From JAEUOS01 sp965279115 (lineage in GTDB: Bacteria; Pseudomonadota; Gammaproteobacteria; Burkholderiales; JAEUOS01): 64,000 nucleotides of DNA. Within the stretch, counting starts at the first letter, position 1; each line of letters opens with the position of its first letter. The notes beneath the pieces were generated by a model that did no database searches, was not told where the DNA came from, and saw only the letters and a list, made by a program, of their open reading frames with translations. The stretch covers positions 5,146,001 through 5,210,000 of the forward strand of contig OZ257137.1 of NCBI GenBank assembly GCA_965279115.1. The letters run 5' to 3'. This document shows positions 10,979 through 19,319 of this stretch, one piece after another. The position numbers were made by a program, and so were the translations under genes.

Positions 10979-12715
10979 ATGGTAAAGACCATGATTTCCT
11001 TGATTTCCCGGATCGCAATTTGCTGTTTCCTTGGCTTGGCGACGCTTGCGGCCCACGCCGCCGACTGGGCCCACAAGCAAAAAATCACCCTCGACGCCAC
11101 GGCGGCCGCCGGCAATCTCGCACAGGGGGCCACCAGCGTGCCCATCGCGGTGCGCCTGCACAGCGGCAACTTCACCTTTGCCGAAGCCAAGCCGGACGGC
11201 AGCGACATCCGCTTCATGTCGGCCGACGGCAAGCTGCCGCTCAAGTTCCATATCGAGCAGTACGACGCCGCCAACGAGTTGGGGGTCGCCTGGGTGCTGG
11301 TGCCGAAGATCACGCCCAACGCCAAGACCGACAGCTTCGTCATGGAGTGGGGCAACCCCGCCGCGCCGCCTACCGGCGACGCCAAGGGTACCTACGACGC
11401 CAGCCAGATCTTCGTGCTGCACTTCTCCGACAAGGAAGGCGTGCGCGACGCCACAGGCAACGCGAACAACGCGCAGAGCGCCACGGCCAAACCGGTCGCA
11501 GCGGGTCCGATGGGCGGCGCGCTGGTGTTCACCGGGACGGAATCGATCACGCTGCCGGCCTCGCAGTCCTTGCGCGTGACGGCCGCCAACGGCTTCACCT
11601 TCTCGGCCTGGGTCAAGCCGGTGGCCGCGCCGGAAGGCAACCTCATGGTGTTGGGCAGCGGCGCGCAGGCGCTCACCGTCGGATTCTCCGGCGGCAACCT
11701 CGCGGCGTCCGCGGGCGCGTCCAGGGCGGCCGCCACCACCGCGCTCAAGCCCGGGGTGTGGCAAAACGTGGCCGTATCGGTCGCGGCCGGCAAGGTCACC
11801 TTCTACATCGATGGCGCGGCGGCCGGCACGGCCGACCTCGCGCTGGCCGACACCGCCGGCGCGGCGGTCATCGGCGAAGGCTTCAAGGGCGAAATCGACG
11901 AGGTGGGCCTCTCCGGCGTGGCGCGCGCGGCCGACTACATCCGCGCGCGCGCCGTCGCCGAGATGGCCGAGTCGCCGCTGGTGGTGGCCAACGAGGCGGG
12001 CGGCGGCGAGGAGGCCTCCTACATGGGCATCCTGCTGGGCGCGCTCACGGTCGACGGCTGGATCGTCATCGGCATCCTGGCGGTGATGTTCGTCATCAGC
12101 GTGTGGGTGATGATCTCCAAGACCAGCTTCATCCTCAAGGCGCAAAAGGGCAACGACTTCTTCGTCAGGCGCTTCCGCGAGAAGTCGGCGCAGCTGCTCA
12201 CCCCGGGCGATCCGGAAGCCGCGGCGCTTGCCAACGACAAGGCGGTCCGGCATTCGCCGATCTACCGCATCTACGCCATCGGCCTTACCGAAATCGCCCA
12301 TCGTTTCGAGCACCAGGCGCGCGAGGGCAAGAACCGCAGCCTTTCGCTGGCCGCGCTGGAAGCCATCCGCGCCTCGATGGATGCCGGCATCGTGCGCGAA
12401 GGGCAGCGCCTGAACAGCCAGATCGTGCTGCTTACCATCGCCATTGCCGGTGGTCCGTTCCTGGGCCTGCTGGGCACGGTGGTGGGCGTGATGATCACCT
12501 TTGCGGCCATCGCCGCGGCGGGGGACGTCAACGTCAACTCCATCGCGCCCGGCATCGCGGCGGCGCTGGTGGCCACCGTCGCCGGCCTGGGCGTGGCGAT
12601 CCCGGCACTGTTCGGCTACAACTGGCTGGCCTCGAAGATCAAGGAAGTCACGTCCGACATTCTGGTGTTCTCCGACGAGTTCCGCACCAAGTCGGCCGAG
12701 CTCTACGAACCCTAG
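10979..12715 (+). CDS. DUF2341 - LamG-like - MotA/TolQ/ExbB fusion protein
   Basis: About 578 residues. A signal/anchor segment (CCFLGLATLAAHAA) is followed by a DUF2341-like domain (residues ~48-130, with SDIRFMSADGK and a VMEWGNP strand), then a LamG/concanavalin-A-like lectin domain (~178-335, with FTFSAWVKP, GVWQNVAV, FYIDGA, EIDEVGLSG). A transmembrane helix at ~350-375 leads into a full ExbB/TolQ proton-channel domain ending with the signature GPFLGLLGTVVGVMITF. The domain order places the lectin-like half in the periplasm and couples it to the proton-motive-force stator. Two exbD genes and a tonB-like gene follow with gaps of 1-14 bp, so this is the ExbB of a dedicated TonB complex. 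ATG 10991 is an alternative start. The ligand is unknown; glycan or TpsA binding is inference. Confidence 0.88.
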   Translation: MVKTMISLISRIAICCFLGLATLAAHAADWAHKQKITLDATAAAGNLAQGATSVPIAVRLHSGNFTFAEAKPDGSDIRFMSADGKLPLKFHIEQYDAANELGVAWVLVPKITPNAKTDSFVMEWGNPAAPPTGDAKGTYDASQIFVLHFSDKEGVRDATGNANNAQSATAKPVAAGPMGGALVFTGTESITLPASQSLRVTAANGFTFSAWVKPVAAPEGNLMVLGSGAQALTVGFSGGNLAASAGASRAAATTALKPGVWQNVAVSVAAGKVTFYIDGAAAGTADLALADTAGAAVIGEGFKGEIDEVGLSGVARAADYIRARAVAEMAESPLVVANEAGGGEEASYMGILLGALTVDGWIVIGILAVMFVISVWVMISKTSFILKAQKGNDFFVRRFREKSAQLLTPGDPEAAALANDKAVRHSPIYRIYAIGLTEIAHRFEHQAREGKNRSLSLAALEAIRASMDAGIVREGQRLNSQIVLLTIAIAGGPFLGLLGTVVGVMITFAAIAAAGDVNVNSIAPGIAAALVATVAGLGVAIPALFGYNWLASKIKEVTSDILVFSDEFRTKSAELYEP

Positions 12716-12729
12716 GAACGGCGCGGATC

Positions 12730-13131
12730 ATGCAAGTTCAGGCGGAAAACCAGGCCTACGACGAGATCAACGTCACGCCCATGCTGGACCTGGCCTATGT
12801 GCTGCTGGTGATTTTCATCATCATGACCACGGCCTCTGTGCAGGGTGTGCGGGTGGAGTTGCCCAAGACCAAGACCACCGCCAGCCTGGCCAAGGCGGGC
12901 ACCCGTGCAGTCACCGTGTCCGAGCGTGGCGACCTGTTCCTCGATGCCTACCCCATGACCATGGAGTCGCTGGAAGCGCGGCTGGGCCAGTTGAAGGCCG
13001 GCAATCCGGGCCTGCCGATCGTCGTCAAGGGCGATGGCCGGGTGCAGTACGGCAAGGTGATGGAGGTGCTGGAGATGATGAAGCGGCTCGACATCGTCGA
13101 TGTGGGCCTGGTCACCGTAAGGGCGAAATGA
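12730..13131 (+). CDS. exbD: ExbD/TolR family energy-transducing protein (first copy)
   Basis: 133 residues: short cytoplasmic tail, a single transmembrane helix and a periplasmic domain, as in ExbD/TolR. The segment INVTPMLDLAYVLLVIFIIM contains the family's conserved membrane Asp (D20), which carries protons through the ExbB-ExbD channel. The gene starts 14 bp after the ExbB fusion and stops 1 bp before a second exbD, so the genes are co-transcribed and probably translationally coupled. It should form the stator with the fused ExbB and energise the TonB-like protein downstream. Confidence 0.93.
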   Translation: MQVQAENQAYDEINVTPMLDLAYVLLVIFIIMTTASVQGVRVELPKTKTTASLAKAGTRAVTVSERGDLFLDAYPMTMESLEARLGQLKAGNPGLPIVVKGDGRVQYGKVMEVLEMMKRLDIVDVGLVTVRAK

Positions 13132-13132
13132 C

Positions 13133-13537
13133 ATGCAGGTACAAGCCGAAACCAAACCTTACGACAGCATCAACGTCACGCCCATGCTTGACCTGGCCTA
13201 CGTGCTGCTGGTGATCTTCATCCTCATGACCACCGCCTCGGTGCAGGGCCTCACCATCAACCTGCCCAAGCCCAGCAACAAGCCCTCGACGGTCAAGAAG
13301 GAATTGCGCATCGTGCAGGTGATGCCGGGCGGGCGCCTGTTGTTGAACGGCGCGTCGGTCACCATGGGCGAACTGGAGTCGCTGCTCACCGCCGTGCACA
13401 GCCGCGCGCCCGACATGTCGCTGGTGATCAAGGGCGACCCGCAGGCGGAGTACGCGCGGGTGGTGGAAGTCATCGACCTGGCGGGGCGGCTCAACATCTC
13501 CAACCTGGGTCTCGCCACGGCGAAGATCGGCACCTGA
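13133..13537 (+). CDS. exbD: ExbD/TolR family energy-transducing protein (second copy)
   Basis: 134 residues, a diverged duplicate of the preceding gene. The first 25 residues are nearly identical in pattern, with the same transmembrane Asp (D20) in NVTPMLDLAYVLLVIF, while the periplasmic halves differ, so the two copies probably have distinct periplasmic contacts. Tandem exbD genes are known in several specialised TonB systems, for example exbD1/exbD2 in Xanthomonas. The tonB-like gene begins 1 bp after the stop codon. Confidence 0.93.
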   Translation: MQVQAETKPYDSINVTPMLDLAYVLLVIFILMTTASVQGLTINLPKPSNKPSTVKKELRIVQVMPGGRLLLNGASVTMGELESLLTAVHSRAPDMSLVIKGDPQAEYARVVEVIDLAGRLNISNLGLATAKIGT

Positions 13538-13538
13538 C

Positions 13539-14234
13539 ATGGCCACAGAGCAACGTGTCAAGGATTATCGCGACCTGCTGATCGCGGGCGTGGTCATTCT
13601 TGCGCTTGCGCTGGTGGGCGGCGGCGTTTACTACTTCATGAACCTGAAGAGCTCGGGCGGGCCGAAAAAGCCGCCCAAGATCTCGCTCATTCCCACCACG
13701 CCGCCCCCTCCGCCGCCGCCGCCCAAGGAGGAAAAGCGTCCCGAGCCTCCCAAGGAGCAGAAGGAGGTGAAGATGGAGCAGGTGGAGCAGAAGAACGAGC
13801 CGCCACCCGACCAGAGCCTGAAGATGGAAGGCGCCGCCGGTGAAGGGCCGAGCGTGTTCGGCGGCGGCAAGGTTGTCAATGAGGACATGGGCAAGATCGG
13901 CGAGCCGGGGGCCGCGACGGGCGGACCGGCGACCAGCGGTTCCAACCGCATGCAGTTCGCCATGTTCACCAACAACGCGCAGCAGCTGCTGCACGACGAG
14001 ATCAAGAAAAGGCTTGGAGCAAAGAGCCGCAATCGCGACTTCCGTGCCAACTACAAGATCTGGCTCGAGACCGACGGCAGCATCAAGCGTTTCGAATTGA
14101 CGCCCACCGGCATCAGTGATGTCGACGAAGAATTGCGCACCGCACTGGCGGAGGTGCGCGCCTTGCGCTTGTCACCGCCGGCGGACATGCCGCAACCGCT
14201 TCGATTTCTTTTCACCTCGCGTGCATCCGGCTGA
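13539..14234 (+). CDS. TonB-like energy transducer
   Basis: 231 residues with TonB architecture: one N-terminal transmembrane helix (residues ~13-33, LLIAGVVILALALVGGGVYY), a proline/lysine/glutamate-rich spacer (~45-85, with an eight-proline run and repeated PPKE/PEPPK units), and a C-terminal domain (~150-228) with the TonB_C pattern (YKIWLETDGSIKRFEL, then a PQPLRFLFTSR strand). It follows the two exbD genes directly. It presumably reaches an outer-membrane partner. No TonB-dependent receptor with a plug domain is present in the window, so the partner may be the adjacent porin or the TpsB barrel (inference). Confidence 0.86.
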   Translation: MATEQRVKDYRDLLIAGVVILALALVGGGVYYFMNLKSSGGPKKPPKISLIPTTPPPPPPPPKEEKRPEPPKEQKEVKMEQVEQKNEPPPDQSLKMEGAAGEGPSVFGGGKVVNEDMGKIGEPGAATGGPATSGSNRMQFAMFTNNAQQLLHDEIKKRLGAKSRNRDFRANYKIWLETDGSIKRFELTPTGISDVDEELRTALAEVRALRLSPPADMPQPLRFLFTSRASG

Positions 14235-14267
14235 TGGCCTGCATCGCTTCCGCCACCGACCAAGACC

Positions 14268-15881
14268 ATGAACAGAATCCCATACTTCAGAACCACGCTC
14301 GCAGTCGCGACACTCGCTGCGGCGACCTTGGCGGGTCACGTCTACGCCGGCGAACGCGAAGATCTGGAGCAGTTGCGCAGCACTACACTGATGCTGATAC
14401 AGGCGCTGGTCGAGCAGGGGCTGCTCAGCCGCGAAAAAGCGGCGGAACTGGTGAAGAAAGCCGAGGCGCGCTCGGTTCCCGACAACACGCCACAGGCCAC
14501 CCGGATCGGTCCCGATGGCAAACCGGTGGTACGCATCCCCTATGTTTCGGAAACCGTCAAGGGCGAAATCCGGGAGCAGATCAAGCAGGAAGTGCTGGCC
14601 CAGGCTAAGCAGGAACGTTGGGGCGACCCGGGGGCATTGCCGGACTGGATCGAACGCATCCGCTTTGAAGGCGACATCCGGTTGCGCATGCAAAGCGATC
14701 TGTTCGACCGCAGCAACACGCCGGCGGCGTTTTATCAGGCGCAGGGCGCCGCCGGCAACCCGATCTATGCCCCGGACCTGGTCAATACGACCGAGGATCG
14801 CCACCGCTTCACGCTGCGGGCGCGCTTTGGCATGCTGGCGAAGGTCGGCGAGTCGGTTTCCGGTGGTATCCGGATCGCAACCGGAAGCCTGACCAGTCCG
14901 GCTTCCACGTCCCAGACCCTGGGTGGCGGCAACAACAACTTCAACCGCTATACGGTCGGCCTGGATCGCGCCTATCTGCGCTGGGAACCGACGCGCTGGC
15001 TTTCGATCGATGGCGGGCGCATGCCCAATCCCTTTTTCTCCACCGACCTGATGTGGGCGGACGACCTCGCGTTCGACGGGGTGGCGGGCACGATAAAGCC
15101 GCGCATTTCCGACAATTTCGTCGCCTTCGCGACCATCGGCGCGTTTCCCTTGCAGGAACTGGAAGCGAGCCGCACGGACCGGTGGCTGACGGGGGTCCAG
15201 ATCGGCGCGGAGTGGGCCTTGAACACGGAGACGCGCCTGAAGGTGGGTCTCACCCAGTATGCCTTTCGCTCGTTCGAAGGCACTCGCGAGGCCAGCGGCA
15301 GTTTGGGCACCACCCTGTACGGTATCAGCGAGTACCGCCGCAACATGCGGCAGAAGGGAAATACGCTGGTCAACATCGCCGATCCGCTGGCCGCCGCACC
15401 CAACAATGTCCTTCTTGGCCTGGCCTCGCGCTTTCGCCCGCTCAACCTGACCGCCTCGATGGAGTTCGCGCAGTTCGACCCGGTCATCGTCAACCTGACG
15501 GCGGACTTCGTCAAGAATATCGGGTTCGACCGTGCGGAGATCCGCAACCGCGCGGGTATCGATCTGGAACCCAAGACCACCGGCTACCAATACAGGCTGC
15601 AGGTCGGGCAGCGGGCGATTCGCAACCGGGGCGACTGGCAGGCGTTCGGCGCATACCGCGTCCTGGAAAGGGACGCCGTGATAGACGGCTTTACCGACAC
15701 CACCTGGAACCTCGGCGGCACCAACTACAAGGGCTGGAGCGTCGGTGCCAGTTATGGCATCGACCGCAACGCCTGGATGTCGCTGCGCTGGACCAGCACC
15801 AAGGCCATCACTTACACGGGGGGGCCATGGGCACCATTCAATGTCGATGTGCTGCAGGTCGAACTCAACGGCAGGTTCTAG
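14268..15881 (+). CDS. Putative outer-membrane porin
   Basis: 537 residues. A signal peptide (residues 1-27, ending HVYA-G) precedes a short helical segment (residues ~30-65, EQGLLSREKAAELVKKAEAR), and the rest is alternating beta-strand sequence ending in VELNGRF with a C-terminal Phe. This matches the 'putative porin' family with an N-terminal periplasmic coiled coil, rather than classical trimeric porins. It lies 33 bp after the tonB-like gene and 5 bp before the coiled-coil gene, inside the same operon, which makes it a candidate outer-membrane partner of the TonB complex. The substrate is unknown. Confidence 0.82.
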   Translation: MNRIPYFRTTLAVATLAAATLAGHVYAGEREDLEQLRSTTLMLIQALVEQGLLSREKAAELVKKAEARSVPDNTPQATRIGPDGKPVVRIPYVSETVKGEIREQIKQEVLAQAKQERWGDPGALPDWIERIRFEGDIRLRMQSDLFDRSNTPAAFYQAQGAAGNPIYAPDLVNTTEDRHRFTLRARFGMLAKVGESVSGGIRIATGSLTSPASTSQTLGGGNNNFNRYTVGLDRAYLRWEPTRWLSIDGGRMPNPFFSTDLMWADDLAFDGVAGTIKPRISDNFVAFATIGAFPLQELEASRTDRWLTGVQIGAEWALNTETRLKVGLTQYAFRSFEGTREASGSLGTTLYGISEYRRNMRQKGNTLVNIADPLAAAPNNVLLGLASRFRPLNLTASMEFAQFDPVIVNLTADFVKNIGFDRAEIRNRAGIDLEPKTTGYQYRLQVGQRAIRNRGDWQAFGAYRVLERDAVIDGFTDTTWNLGGTNYKGWSVGASYGIDRNAWMSLRWTSTKAITYTGGPWAPFNVDVLQVELNGRF

Positions 15882-15886
15882 AGGCC

Positions 15887-16579
15887 ATGCGGTCGTCGAT
15901 CAGCACTCTGTTTCGCCGCGCCGTTCTGGCGGCCTGCGTCGGCGCGGTGATCTCCGTCACGTTCGCCTGCCCGGCGACCGCTCAGGAGGACAAGAAGGGT
16001 TCCCGCGAACGGGAGGCGGCGCGCCGCGCGCAGCAGGCGCAGCAGGCCCTGCGCAAGGCCGAAGAAGAGAAGGCGGCGCTGGCGCGCGAAAAGGCGGAGC
16101 TCGAAGACAAGGTGAAGGCGGCCAACGCCAGGATCGAAACCGCGGAGAAGACCGCCCGCAGTCTGCAGGGCGCCGTGGCGCGCGCCCGCAAGCTGGAAGA
16201 AGAACTCAAGCGCGAAAAGGAGGCGGGCGCGGCTCTGCAGGCAAAGCTCGCCGATGCCGGCCAGCGCATCGCCGCCGCCGGGGTGCAGCAGACCGAGTCC
16301 TTGCGCACCCTTGCCTCGCGGGATTCGCAATTAAAACAGTTGCAGGCGACCCTCTTGCAGGCGCGCACGCAGGCGACGACCGAACTCGGCGTGTGCGATG
16401 CCAAGAATGCCAAGCTGGTCGCCTACAGCGGGGACTTGCTGCGCCTGTATCGTGACAAGACCGCGTTCGAATCGATTGCGCAGGCGGAGCCGCTCACGGG
16501 CCTGAAGTCGGTGGCCATCGAGAACATCATCGAGGAATATCGCGGCAAGATCGACAGCCAGAAGGCCGGCGTTCGATGA
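15887..16579 (+). CDS. Periplasmic coiled-coil protein
   Basis: 230 residues. A signal peptide (1-32, ending PATA-Q) is followed by a long charged heptad-rich helix (residues ~38-165, with repeats such as KAEEEKAALAREKAELE) and a short C-terminal domain (~175-230) with one Cys (GVCDAKNAKL). No catalytic motif is visible. It starts 5 bp after the porin stop codon and closes the TpsB-TpsA-ExbB-ExbD-ExbD-TonB-porin run, so a structural or tethering role in that envelope assembly is likely. The specific function is not recognisable. Confidence 0.8.
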   Translation: MRSSISTLFRRAVLAACVGAVISVTFACPATAQEDKKGSREREAARRAQQAQQALRKAEEEKAALAREKAELEDKVKAANARIETAEKTARSLQGAVARARKLEEELKREKEAGAALQAKLADAGQRIAAAGVQQTESLRTLASRDSQLKQLQATLLQARTQATTELGVCDAKNAKLVAYSGDLLRLYRDKTAFESIAQAEPLTGLKSVAIENIIEEYRGKIDSQKAGVR

Positions 16580-16638
16580 CAGGCGAAGCGCTTGCGTTGA
16601 CCCGCTGCGCATTGGCGCGAACTCGCGGGGGCTGAGCG

Positions 16639-18666
16639 ATGGGACGGGACGCCGATGGCATATGGCGCGCGGACCTGGTTGACGCCGACCCGCCGGATTG
16701 GCCTGCGGCTTGGGCCGGCGTGGTGTTCGCGGGGGCGCTGACGGCGGGGCTGTTCGCCCAGGGCAGCGGGGCGGCGGATGCGGTGTTCCTGGCGCTTGCC
16801 TGTGTCGGTCTGGCTTGCAGTCTTGTCCTGGGTACGCCCGGCGCCGCGCGCGGTGCGCACTGGCGCCGCCTCAATCCCCTTGACTGGTGTGTCGCCGGCG
16901 CGGCCGCCTGGATGATCCTGCAGGCGCTCACTGTCCATCCCTCGCCGCATCGCGGCGCGCACGCGTTTTTGGTGCTGGGCGGCGCCTGTGGCGCCTATTT
17001 CGCCGGAAGGCTGTTCGCGTCACGCCCGGTCATGGCCCGCATCGTCCTGCCGCTGACCATCACCGTTGCCGGCGTGTTCGCGCTGGTCACGTTGTGGATC
17101 TATTTCTTCATGCAGTCTAAATCGTCCGGTCTGTTCCAGGATATCAACAACTACGCGGCATACATGGCATTGAGCGGATTCGCCCTATGTGCATACATGG
17201 CAGCAAGTCCGTCTTGTCGGTTGCCGGGGTGGCGAAGGCGCTTCGGGATTGGCACTCTGTTCCTGCTGGCGGCCGCCGCGGTCGGAACCGGGAGTCGTGG
17301 TGCGTTCCTGGGTGCCGCCGCCGGTATTGCAATGGTATTGGTCATCGCGGGCCGAAACGGAACATGGCGTCGCGAAATCGGTATCGTGATCGCGGCGCTG
17401 GCCGGACTTGGCGCCATCGCCATACTTTTTTCCGCGGCCGGAGCCCTGGGCAAGGGTTTCGAGGGCACCTTGTTCGGCCGTATCCATGACGCAGGGTTCA
17501 GCATCGGCGGGCAGTTCAGGGGGCGCAGCGAGATATGGCACGGCGCCCTCGCATTGCTTGCGGACGCACCATGGCATGGCATCGGCATGGGCACCTGGTA
17601 CCTGCGCTATCCGGTTTTTCGCCTGCCCGCCGATGCGTCCACCGGGTTCCACGCCCACAACGACTATCTTGAACTGGCGACCGAAGGCGGCTGGCCGCTG
17701 CTGCTGATCATGCTGGCGGCGGCGTACTGTCTGGTGCGCCTGGCAGTCGCCTGCAGGCGACTGCCGGCCGGGCCGGACGGCGCGGCTTTGTCCATGACCT
17801 TCCTGGTGGCCGGCATTGTCGCCATGCTGGTCCACAGCGCGCTCAACTTCAATCTCTACGTGATGCCACTGCCCTGGCTGCTCGCATTCATCGTGGCGCA
17901 ATTGGTCAACGCAGCAGAACCCAAAGTCGCCGTGTCCGCGACCTCCGCTATGCCCGGGCGCGGACTGCCGGGTGCAGGTGTCGCCACTCTCGCCGGTGCC
18001 GGCATCATGGTCATCGCTGCCGCGTTCGCCGTTTGCAACATGCAAGGCGTGTTGTACGAGGAACGCGGGCGCGCGGCGTTCGTTGCAAGGGATTTTTCCG
18101 CAAGCACCGCCAATCTTGCCGTCGCCCAGGCATGGTCGCCGTTCAACGACGTGGTCACCATCACCCGCGCCGACTTGCTGTTCAAGCAGGCGGTCGGAGC
18201 CGCGCCGACGGAGCGTCGCCAAATGCTTGACGAGGTCACGGCGCTTCTCGACCGTGCGGACGCGTTCAATCCGTTCGCACCATACACGCCCTTGCTGCGC
18301 GGACACATCGTGCTGATCGACTCCCGGGGGCCGGCGCTCCTCCGCGTCCCGACCGTCGAGGCGCTGTATCGCCGGGCCATCGCACGGGATCCTTACCATA
18401 CCGAGGCGATTTACTCCCTGGCGCGGCTGTTGATGGACGCCGGGCGCGATTCCGAAGCAGCGGGCGTCATGCGAGCAGCCCCCTTGACCTATCGCGGCGT
18501 GCCGGTCGACGAGAACGCCCATTTCAACCTGGCCGCCCACGCGTACGCCAGAGCCGGCATGAAGGAAGAAGGCCTCAAGGCAGCACAGCGCGCCGCCGCC
18601 GCCCGCACGGACGGCCGCGGCGAGGCATACGTCACCGCCTACCGACGCAAGTACGGTATCGAGTGA
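16639..18666 (+). CDS. O-antigen ligase / polymerase-like membrane protein (WaaL/Wzy family) with C-terminal TPR-like region
   Basis: 675 residues. The first ~450 contain around ten hydrophobic helices. The large periplasmic loop carries the Wzy_C signature: GIGMGTWYLRYP, then FHAHNDYLELATEGGWPL at residues ~336-353, the H-x-N-D-Y-L...E-G-G pattern of O-antigen ligases and polymerases. The last ~220 residues are soluble and alpha-helical, with repeat-like segments (LYRRAIARDPYHTEAIYSLA) resembling TPR. It probably joins or polymerises lipid-linked glycans, or glycosylates a surface protein. It lies 59 bp after the haemagglutinin operon and overlaps the convergent exosortase-partner gene tail-to-tail by 28 bp. 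The exact acceptor cannot be told. Confidence 0.85.
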   Translation: MGRDADGIWRADLVDADPPDWPAAWAGVVFAGALTAGLFAQGSGAADAVFLALACVGLACSLVLGTPGAARGAHWRRLNPLDWCVAGAAAWMILQALTVHPSPHRGAHAFLVLGGACGAYFAGRLFASRPVMARIVLPLTITVAGVFALVTLWIYFFMQSKSSGLFQDINNYAAYMALSGFALCAYMAASPSCRLPGWRRRFGIGTLFLLAAAAVGTGSRGAFLGAAAGIAMVLVIAGRNGTWRREIGIVIAALAGLGAIAILFSAAGALGKGFEGTLFGRIHDAGFSIGGQFRGRSEIWHGALALLADAPWHGIGMGTWYLRYPVFRLPADASTGFHAHNDYLELATEGGWPLLLIMLAAAYCLVRLAVACRRLPAGPDGAALSMTFLVAGIVAMLVHSALNFNLYVMPLPWLLAFIVAQLVNAAEPKVAVSATSAMPGRGLPGAGVATLAGAGIMVIAAAFAVCNMQGVLYEERGRAAFVARDFSASTANLAVAQAWSPFNDVVTITRADLLFKQAVGAAPTERRQMLDEVTALLDRADAFNPFAPYTPLLRGHIVLIDSRGPALLRVPTVEALYRRAIARDPYHTEAIYSLARLLMDAGRDSEAAGVMRAAPLTYRGVPVDENAHFNLAAHAYARAGMKEEGLKAAQRAAAARTDGRGEAYVTAYRRKYGIE

Positions 18667-19319
18667 CGCCCGGTTCGAGGCGCGGTGGACAGCGCCGCAC
18701 CGCCGGCAACCGCCGCGGCGCCCAGCACCAGGCCGAGTGCGACGCTTCCGCCATTCAGGAGGAATTTTCCGATCGGGGTCGCCAGCGTGTTCTCGCCGGG
18801 AGCGAAAGCGTTGACCGGCAGGTCATGAAAATACAACCAAAGCGACAGGGGAAGTCCGGCAAGGAACCACAGGCCTATCATCATGATGCCCAGGACCATG
18901 CGGGCCAGCAGGGCGCGAAGACAGTGTGCGGGATAGCCGAGCAGGATTGCGATGATCGCCGCCGCAGGCTGCAACAACACACCGACCGCGGTTGCGCTCG
19001 TAAGCGCGGTTCCCGACTGCATGACGATAGGCGCGGTCGGGGTCGGAATGAAAAACAAGCGCGTCACGGTGGCCCGGCCAAGCAAGGACAGGTCGCTGAC
19101 CATTCCACCATGGCCGGCGCGGTAAGTCAGCGTGAATTCGATCCGGTATCGTGTGTCAAGCCACTGCACCACGGTCTCCAGATACGGAATCAGCAATTCA
19201 AGCAGCAACGGTCCGGCGCGCATCGCGAGCCAGATCGCGGCGCCGCAAGCAAGCGCCGTGCGCGCCGCGAGTTCAAGCGGCGGCGTGTTGACGAGGCCGG
19301 CTGATTCGGAGGCAGGCAT
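18639..19319 (-). CDS. Exosortase-associated membrane protein
   Basis: 226 residues with about five hydrophobic segments (for example LLQPAAAIIAILLGYPAH and MVLGIMMIGLWFLAGLPL). It begins inside the upstream exosortase gene (47-bp overlap), so the two are translationally coupled. In size, topology and position it resembles the membrane proteins that accompany small exosortases of the XrtH/XrtM group; I assign it on that context rather than on a catalytic motif. An alternate product name would simply be integral membrane protein. Its 3' end overlaps the end of the convergent O-antigen-ligase-like gene. Confidence 0.68.
   Translation of the reverse strand: MPASESAGLVNTPPLELAARTALACGAAIWLAMRAGPLLLELLIPYLETVVQWLDTRYRIEFTLTYRAGHGGMVSDLSLLGRATVTRLFFIPTPTAPIVMQSGTALTSATAVGVLLQPAAAIIAILLGYPAHCLRALLARMVLGIMMIGLWFLAGLPLSLWLYFHDLPVNAFAPGENTLATPIGKFLLNGGSVALGLVLGAAAVAGGAALSTAPRTGRHSIPYLRR

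Noticed and set aside
12730..13537. Tandem exbD genes as a recent duplication or assembly artefact
   Set aside because: The periplasmic halves differ strongly; only the membrane segment is alike, so these are two distinct genes.
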